Of a stretch of DNA of 61,783 nucleotides, positions 55,536 through 61,783 are shown in pieces. A program made the translations under genes and the position numbers. The first letter of the stretch is position 1. Each line of letters starts with the position of its first letter. A model generated the notes under the pieces. It did not search any database. It was not told the origin of the DNA and was given only the letters and a program-made list of their open reading frames with translations. Origin of the DNA: Herbidospora daliensis. Its GTDB lineage: Bacteria > Actinomycetota > Actinomycetes > Streptosporangiales > Streptosporangiaceae. The stretch lies in assembly GCF_001570585.1 (NCBI RefSeq), contig NZ_BBXF01000015.1:1-61783 (forward strand). The letters run 5' to 3'.

Positions 55536-58500
55536 TCACAGGAGATCGAGCGGATCGATGTCGATCTTCACGACCTCGGCGGCCTTGCGTGCCGACCTGA
55601 CCCCGGCCGCGCCCTTGAGGACCCTGACCAGTTCGGCCCCCCGCGACCGCGCCGCCCTGAGCACCGCCCGTTCCTCGCCGGTACGCCCCACTGGAACCGG
55701 CCCCAGCACCTCGACCCCCTCCGGAAGGGTCATCAGCCCGAGCATCTCGCGGATCGCCGCAGGGGACCCGGTGAGCGTACCGACCTGAGTGACGGGCGGG
55801 AACCCGAGCTCGGCCCGGTCGCGGAGCTCACGCTCGGCGTGCGTGACGGGATCCCACCGCACCAGCGCCTGGGTGACCGGCGCCTGCGCGTCGGCGAGCA
55901 CAACCACCTCTCCGCCGGCCCGCACGAGCGCTGCGGCGTTCAGCCACCGACGGAGCGCCTCCTCACCGGCCCGCAGATCGGGCCTGCTGAGCATCGCCCA
56001 CCCGTCGAGCAGCGCGGCGGCGGCATATCCCCCTTCGGCGACGGGCTCCGCGCCGGGAGTCGCGACCACGAGCGCCGGCGCGTCGGGCACCGAAGCGAGC
56101 ACCCCGTCACGCCCCGACGTGGTGACCCGAGTCGACGGGAACGCCCGCCCCAGTTCCTCGGCCGTCCTGCGCGCTCCCACGACGGCCGCTCGCAGCCGGG
56201 GAGACCCGCAGTTGGAGCACCGCCAGTCTCCGGCGATCCGGCCGCACCAGCGGCAGTAGGGCGCCGCGTGCCCGTTGGTCAGCGCCAGCGGCCCGGAACA
56301 GGCCGAACACTGCGCCCGGCTGCGGCATCCCAAACAATTCAACGCAGGGAGATATCCCCGCCTCGGCACCTGCACGAGCACCGGCCCGCTCTCCAGCCCC
56401 GCCTTGAGCGCCCGCCAGGCGATGCTCGGCAACCGCGCCGCCCGGGCCGCCTCGTCACGGTGGAGCTCGGCGTCGTCCCCGGCCGCCCGCACGCGGGGTG
56501 CCCGCCGCCGGACGTCCTCCCGGGCGGCGGTCAGCGGCTTCGCCCACCCGGTGGCGATCAGCCGCGTCCCTTCGGCGGTCCGCGCATACCCTCCGATGAG
56601 CATCGCCGCACCGGCCGCGTGGACCCGCGTCGCCAGGACCTCCCGGGCGTGCGGATAGGGCGCGAGGCGCTCGGAGTGCAGGTCGTCCCCGTCGTCCCAG
56701 AGAACCGCGAGCCCGAGATCCCGCACCGGCGCGAACGCCACGGCCCGGTTCCCCACCGCGACCCCTACCTCGCCGCGCAGCACCTTGAGCCATCGCCGAT
56801 AACGTTCGGCGGGCCCGAGGTCGGCGGTGATGGCGACGTGGGGGATGTCGGCGAGAGCGGCGTCGACCATGGCGACGTCCTTACCGTCGGGAACCACGAC
56901 CACGGCTCCTTGCCCGGCGGCCACGGTAGCCCCGACGGCTTCTGCCACGGCCTGCGGCCAAGTGGGCGGCCCACCAGGTAGGGCCGTCCAAACGGCCCGC
57001 ACCGGCCGCCCTTCATACAGCGCGGCGCAGAACGCGGGCCCAGCGGGATAGGCGCCCCAGTAGCCACTACTCCAGTCGGGACGCACGCCATCCTGTTGCG
57101 AGGGGACCACATCCGCAGAATCACCGGAAATTTCGGGATACGCCCCGCCCGACGACCACCCCTCGACCCCCCGCGACGAAGACCCCGAACCACCGGACAT
57201 CTCAGGATGAGCACCGCCCAACGACGGCTCCTGACCTGAGCCCTCTTGCCGCGAGGACGCCACATCCGCCGAACTACCAGATATTTCCTGACTCACCCCG
57301 ACGGACTCAGTCGACGACTCGGGACCCACCTCCCCTAGCGGCGAAGACAAACCATCCGCAGGGCGGCCAGAAGTCGCCAGACTCGCCGGACTCGCCAGAC
57401 TCGCCGGAACCGATCCAACCGACGGCCGCTCGCGACCGATGTCACCCTGAGACGAAGACGCCGCAACCGCCCGAACGCCGAAAATTTCGCGACTCGCACC
57501 AAGCGACCCAGCCGACGTCCGCTCGCCATCCGCATCCTCCGGTGGCGAGAACTCCTCCGCAGATCCGCCGGGAATTTCCGGATTCAACCCACCCGACGAC
57601 CGCTCGTGACCCGCTTCCCCACGAGGCGAAGACACCGGTTGAGGCGAAGACGCCAAAACTGCACCGACGCCGGAAGCCCCAGGATTCGCCCCGAGCATCC
57701 CGGCTGACGTCTGCTCGCCACCCACATCCCCCTGCGGAGAAGACGCCGCAATCGCAGGATCGCTGGAGAACACCGGATTCGCCCCGGCCGACCCGACCGA
57801 CCCGTTCAACGTCCGATCGTGACCCTCCTCCCCTTGAGGTGAAGACGCCACATCCACAGAGCCACCCGAAACCCCAAGGTGCACCCCACCCATCGGCCGT
57901 CCCAAAACCGGCGAAGACGCCACACCCACGGGACCGCTGGAAGGTTCGTGACTCGCACCAAGCGACCCAGCCGATGTCCGCTCGTGACCCGCATCCCCCT
58001 GGGACGAAGACGTCACATCCACCGCATCGGAAGAAACACCAAGCGGCCTCCCACCCGACGGCAACTCCCGACCCGACGAAGACGGCATACCCGCAGAACC
58101 ACCGGAAATTTCGGCGCCCGACGACCGCTCCTGCCCAGCCCCCCGTTCCACCGGCAAGCCCACGCCCGCAGAACCGGAAATATCGGCATTCGTCCCATCG
58201 GCCCCCGACGCCCCCGCGCCGCCGACCGCCCCGATCGCCGCCGTAACCCCCCGCCGCGAAGGAGACACCGCCGCCGCCTCAGCCCGCGCGTGTCTCGGCG
58301 GAATCGCCAGCCGCAGCACGTCGGACAACGTCCCCGCATACCGGTCGGCCACCGCCCGCGCCAGCGCGGCGATCTCCGCGGTCAGCACCCGCTCAGGCGA
58401 GATCACCCGCTCAAGAAAGAGCAACGCCCCCTGATGCGAACTGGACTCCACCCGCTCCAGCAAAAAGGCATCGGTCAGCTTCCCGGCAAAGCGCACCCGA

Positions 58501-58712
58501 ACCCGAACTCCAGGCAGCGCGACCTCGTCCAGGGAAAGAGGCACCAGGTAGTCGAAGGGCCGATCGAGATGAGGCAGCGGATTGTCGACCACGACCCGCG
58601 CCACCGGCAGCGAAGCGGCAGGTTCGGGCGCGCCTGCGGCCCTCCCTCGGGCTGCCGGGGAGGTCGCGTCGGAGGGAAGCGCGATCAGCGCCTCCTGCGA
58701 ACCCTCGCTCAC
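55536..58712 (-). CDS. priA: Primosomal protein N' (PriA), helicase-degenerate, with ~400-residue repetitive insertion
   Basis: Replication-restart protein. 1058 residues against roughly 650-730 usual. The N-terminal 3'-end-binding domain is intact (VDNPLPHLDRPFDYLVPLSL; VRVRFAGKLTDAFLLERV), as is the start of the winged helix. From about residue 155 to 553 an insertion of Ser/Gly/Ala-rich degenerate repeats interrupts the protein; it resumes at YWGAYPAGPAFCAALYEG. The Walker A position reads WTALPGGPPTWPQAV and the DEAH position LWDDGDDLHSERLAPYPHA, so ATPase activity is probably lost, as in other actinobacterial PriA. The zinc region keeps eight cysteines (CLGC, CSAC, CRWC, CSNC, near 792-838). 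Start GTG 58712; TTG 58721 is possible. Confidence 0.93.
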   Translation of the reverse strand: MSEGSQEALIALPSDATSPAARGRAAGAPEPAASLPVARVVVDNPLPHLDRPFDYLVPLSLDEVALPGVRVRVRFAGKLTDAFLLERVESSSHQGALLFLERVISPERVLTAEIAALARAVADRYAGTLSDVLRLAIPPRHARAEAAAVSPSRRGVTAAIGAVGGAGASGADGTNADISGSAGVGLPVERGAGQERSSGAEISGGSAGMPSSSGRELPSGGRPLGVSSDAVDVTSSSQGDAGHERTSAGSLGASHEPSSGPVGVASSPVLGRPMGGVHLGVSGGSVDVASSPQGEEGHDRTLNGSVGSAGANPVFSSDPAIAASSPQGDVGGEQTSAGMLGANPGASGVGAVLASSPQPVSSPRGEAGHERSSGGLNPEIPGGSAEEFSPPEDADGERTSAGSLGASREIFGVRAVAASSSQGDIGRERPSVGSVPASLASPASLATSGRPADGLSSPLGEVGPESSTESVGVSQEISGSSADVASSRQEGSGQEPSLGGAHPEMSGGSGSSSRGVEGWSSGGAYPEISGDSADVVPSQQDGVRPDWSSGYWGAYPAGPAFCAALYEGRPVRAVWTALPGGPPTWPQAVAEAVGATVAAGQGAVVVVPDGKDVAMVDAALADIPHVAITADLGPAERYRRWLKVLRGEVGVAVGNRAVAFAPVRDLGLAVLWDDGDDLHSERLAPYPHAREVLATRVHAAGAAMLIGGYARTAEGTRLIATGWAKPLTAAREDVRRRAPRVRAAGDDAELHRDEAARAARLPSIAWRALKAGLESGPVLVQVPRRGYLPALNCLGCRSRAQCSACSGPLALTNGHAAPYCRWCGRIAGDWRCSNCGSPRLRAAVVGARRTAEELGRAFPSTRVTTSGRDGVLASVPDAPALVVATPGAEPVAEGGYAAAALLDGWAMLSRPDLRAGEEALRRWLNAAALVRAGGEVVVLADAQAPVTQALVRWDPVTHAERELRDRAELGFPPVTQVGTLTGSPAAIREMLGLMTLPEGVEVLGPVPVGRTGEERAVLRAARSRGAELVRVLKGAAGVRSARKAAEVVKIDIDPLDLL
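57060..58260 (-). repeat. Degenerate coding repeats inside priA
   Basis: About twelve to thirteen copies of a 24-36-residue unit (typically 28-31, DNA period close to 90 bp). The unit opens LGAS-EISGGSADVASS and closes QGDAGHERTSAGS. Copies differ at many positions but keep the frame. The last copy (AYPEISGDSADVV, ending YWG before AYPAGPAF) resembles the native sequence that follows, hinting that the unit seeded from it. Low complexity and no hydrophobic core suggest a disordered linker. Confidence 0.85.
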
Positions 58713-58739
58713 AAGGCCCAAGTCCTAGCAGCAACCAAA

Positions 58740-58767
58740 AGATCCCCGGGCCGGAGCCCGGGGATCT
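58740..58767 (-). terminator. Intrinsic terminator of metK
   Basis: Perfect 12-bp stem AGATCCCCGGGC / GCCCGGGGATCT around a 4-nt loop (58752-58755). Read in the metK direction it is followed by TTTTGG. It lies 8 bp after the metK stop and before priA, so priA needs its own promoter or read-through. Confidence 0.85.
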
Positions 58768-58775
58768 GGGGAAAA

Positions 58776-59963
<1,188 letters not shown>

Positions 59964-60053
59964 CTCGTGGCTCCTCATGCAGCGGCTGCTGACGGCTAAA
60001 TGGCTTCGCTGAGTGTAGCCGGACGACCGTCACCCCCGCGAAACCGTCTCACG

Positions 60054-60410
60054 TTACAAGTCGGGTAGCGGATCCCTCGGCAGGTCGCCCGGGGCGAACG
60101 CCTCGGCGTCGGCCGCCCCGACGACGGCGACGTACTCGTCGGCGACCTCGAACGACACGCCGCCGAGCTCGATGACGGGCCCCGGCGAGAAGTCGACCGG
60201 CCCGAGCCGGGTGCGCCGGGGGTGGCGGGCCCACACCGACGCGGGTTCGTGCCGCCCGAACACCTTCGTGGCCAGGACGGTGATCGACCGGTCGGTCACC
60301 ACGACGAGATAGCCGCCGCCGTCGGCGTAGGCCGGGAAGACATAGCGCAGGTCCTCGCCCGGCGGAAGCAGGGCGCGGCAGCGTTCCCGGATCGCGGCGG
60401 ACACGGGCAT
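60054..60410 (-). CDS. Small conserved protein of unknown function
   Basis: 118 residues, soluble and beta-rich: GEDLRYVFPAYADGGGYLVV, VTDRSITVLATKVFGRHEP and EYVAVVGAADAEAFA. The pattern of a voltage-neutral beta sheet with a TDRSITVL strand recalls bacterial PH-like domains, but the match is only by eye. Start set at ATG 60410, 6 nt after AAGGAG; two upstream in-frame ATGs overlap that site. It lies between metK and coaBC, all co-directional. Confidence 0.7.
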   Translation of the reverse strand: MPVSAAIRERCRALLPPGEDLRYVFPAYADGGGYLVVVTDRSITVLATKVFGRHEPASVWARHPRRTRLGPVDFSPGPVIELGGVSFEVADEYVAVVGAADAEAFAPGDLPRDPLPDL

Positions 60411-60490
60411 GGCCATCTCCTTCATGTGCCCGGAGAGCCAAACGAGCCTTTTATGGGCCCCATTCCCTCTTTGTCCCGCGAACCGGCGCG

Positions 60491-61690
60491 TTACACCAGC
60501 CGCGCCGCGATCAGATCCCAGACGACCCCTGCGAGATCGTCCTTGGGCCCGCGAGGGATCTCCACCGGCTCACCGTCGGCCACCAGAACGGTCGCCGCGT
60601 TGTCGGGCGTCCCGAAGGCGAGGTTCTCCCCCACTTGATTGACGACGAGCAGGTCACACCCCTTCCGGGCCAGCTTGGCCTGCCCGTTGGCCAGCACGTC
60701 GTCGGTCTCGGCCGCAAACCCGACGATCACTCGCGGCGACTTCTCCCCCGCCCGCCGCCGCTCCCCCAGCTCCGCCAGGATGTCCGGATTCTTGGTCAGC
60801 CGGATGGCCTCGGGCTCGTCCCCAGTCTTCTTGATCTTGCTGAGCCGGGGCGCCACCGGCCGGAAGTCCGCCACCGCCGCCGCCATGACCACCGCGTCGG
60901 CCTCGGCCACGGCGTCGATCACCGCATCCCTGAGCTGCAACGCCGACTCGACCCGCACGACGTCCACCCCCGCGGGGTCGGGCAGCGCGACATTGGCCGC
61001 CACGAGCGTGACCGCAGCCCCCCGCGCCGCCGCGACCCGAGCCAGCGCATACCCCTGCAATCCCGACGAGCGGTTCCCGATGAACCGCACCGGATCGATG
61101 GCCTCCCGAGTCCCCCCGGCGGACACCACGACCCGCCGCCCCGCGAGATCGGCCCCCGCCCCCGCGAGCACCGCCCGGCAGACCTGGAAGATCGCCGAAG
61201 GATCAGGCAACCGCCCCTTGCCGGTGTCGGCCCCGGTCAGCCGCCCGACGGCGGGCTCGATCACGACGGCCCCCCGCGCGCGCAGAGTCGCGACGTTGGC
61301 CTGAGTCGCCGGATGTTCCCACATCTCGGTGTGCATCGCCGGCGCGAACACGACCGGACACCGGGCCGTGAGCAACGTGTTGGTCAGCAGATCGGAGGCC
61401 AGCCCATGCGCGGCCTTCGCGAGGATGTCGGCGGTGGCCGGCGCCACCACGAGAAGATCGGCGTCCTGCCCGATCCGGACATGCGGCACCTCCTCCACCG
61501 AATCCCACACCTCAGCGGAAACGGGATTCCCGGAAAGCGCCGCCCACGTCGGTTCCCCCACAAACCGCAAAGCATCCCGTGTAGGCACAACACGGACAGA
61601 ATGCCCCGATTCGGTAAACAACCGAAGAAGTTCACATGCCTTATAGACCGCGATCCCCGCGGAAACCCCCAACACCACCCGATTCGCCAC
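60491..61690 (-). CDS. coaBC: Bifunctional phosphopantothenoylcysteine decarboxylase / synthetase
   Basis: Two consecutive steps of coenzyme A synthesis. The 399 residues comprise the CoaC flavoprotein domain (VVLGVSAGIAVYKACELLR; LLVVAPATADILAKAAHGLA; FAPAMHTEMWEHPATQ) and the CoaB domain (VVVSAGGTREAIDPVRFIGN; MAAAVADFRPVAP; KIKKT; VGFAAETDD). Both domains look complete. GTG start after TAGGGT at 6 nt, without ribosome-binding site, so a leaderless transcript is likely. In relatives rpoZ precedes it; only 93 bp remain in the window upstream, with no readable gene. Confidence 0.96.
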   Translation of the reverse strand: MANRVVLGVSAGIAVYKACELLRLFTESGHSVRVVPTRDALRFVGEPTWAALSGNPVSAEVWDSVEEVPHVRIGQDADLLVVAPATADILAKAAHGLASDLLTNTLLTARCPVVFAPAMHTEMWEHPATQANVATLRARGAVVIEPAVGRLTGADTGKGRLPDPSAIFQVCRAVLAGAGADLAGRRVVVSAGGTREAIDPVRFIGNRSSGLQGYALARVAAARGAAVTLVAANVALPDPAGVDVVRVESALQLRDAVIDAVAEADAVVMAAAVADFRPVAPRLSKIKKTGDEPEAIRLTKNPDILAELGERRRAGEKSPRVIVGFAAETDDVLANGQAKLARKGCDLLVVNQVGENLAFGTPDNAATVLVADGEPVEIPRGPKDDLAGVVWDLIAARLV

Positions 61691-61702
61691 AGAGAAACCC
61701 TA
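61691..61702 (-). promoter_or_regulatory. Leaderless -10 of coaBC
   Basis: TAGGGT (61702-61697), 6 nt, GTG 61690. No ribosome-binding site is visible. Confidence 0.45.
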
Positions 61703-61783
61703 CCGACCCGCCCTCAAACCATTCCTCCCACCCCACCCAAGAACAAGAACCTTCTTCTATTCAGTTACGGCTCCGCCCACCCC

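Noticed and set aside
59964-60053. SAM riboswitch upstream of metK
   Set aside because: The leader is short and shows neither SAM-I nor SAM-II type conserved blocks; an ordinary ribosome-binding site explains the start.

Overview
The window is one contiguous chromosomal segment of a high-GC actinobacterium. Third codon positions are almost all G or C, GTG starts are common, and the cell-division cluster has the actinobacterial order. The MurE substrate motif DNPRSEDP indicates meso-diaminopimelate peptidoglycan. With the gene order coaBC-metK-priA-def-fmt-rsmB-rpe-rib this fits a member of the Streptosporangiales or a near relative; the exact genus is inference. Most genes lie on the minus strand and the segment is mainly core genome. 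No rRNA, tRNA, CRISPR array, insertion sequence or prophage was recognised.

Layout, left to right. (1) 1-16211: the dcw cluster on the minus strand, read mraZ-rsmH-ftsL-ftsI-murE-murF-mraY-murD-ftsW-murG-murC-ftsQ-ftsZ. Most junctions overlap by 4 nt. ftsZ is cut by the left edge. (2) 16527-21327: a plus-strand moxR-DUF58-transglutaminase operon. (3) 21411-26162: DUF3040 protein, dinB, a methyltransferase, nusB, efp and an Xaa-Pro peptidase. (4) 26182-32422: an AAA+ ATPase, a drug-efflux MFS pump with its divergent TetR repressor, a SMI1/KNR4 (SUKH) protein, an F420-type luciferase-like oxidoreductase and a membrane-anchored EEP hydrolase. (5) 32419-36013: a four-gene coxD-coxE-xdhC-mobA-like operon for maturing a molybdenum hydroxylase, without the enzyme itself. 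(6) 36723-40277: the sulfonate operon ssuC-ssuB-ssuA-ssuD. (7) 40738-44910: the riboflavin operon ribD-ribE-ribM-ribBA-ribH behind an FMN riboswitch. (8) 44988-54090: a DUF2236 oxygenase, rpe, an ABC exporter, rsmB, fmt, def and two paralogous proteins of unknown function. (9) 54103-55485: a gene-free, lower-GC stretch followed by a 30-bp tandem array. (10) 55536-61690: priA, metK, a small unknown gene and coaBC.

The most unusual features are repeat expansions in or beside core genes. PriA carries about 400 residues of degenerate repeats between its DNA-binding and helicase regions. A 30-bp minisatellite with 90-bp higher-order periodicity begins about 50 bp beyond the priA stop. FtsI has a predicted cytoplasmic N-terminal tail of about 370 residues that includes a 12-residue R/S/G/D repeat array.

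Regulatory signals are readable in many places: MraZ boxes over the mraZ promoter, a LexA-type SOS box over the dinB promoter, a TetR operator between efflux pump and repressor, an FMN riboswitch with a possible SD-sequestering helix, and a -10 hexamer exactly 6-7 nt before many start codons, which predicts frequent leaderless transcription.
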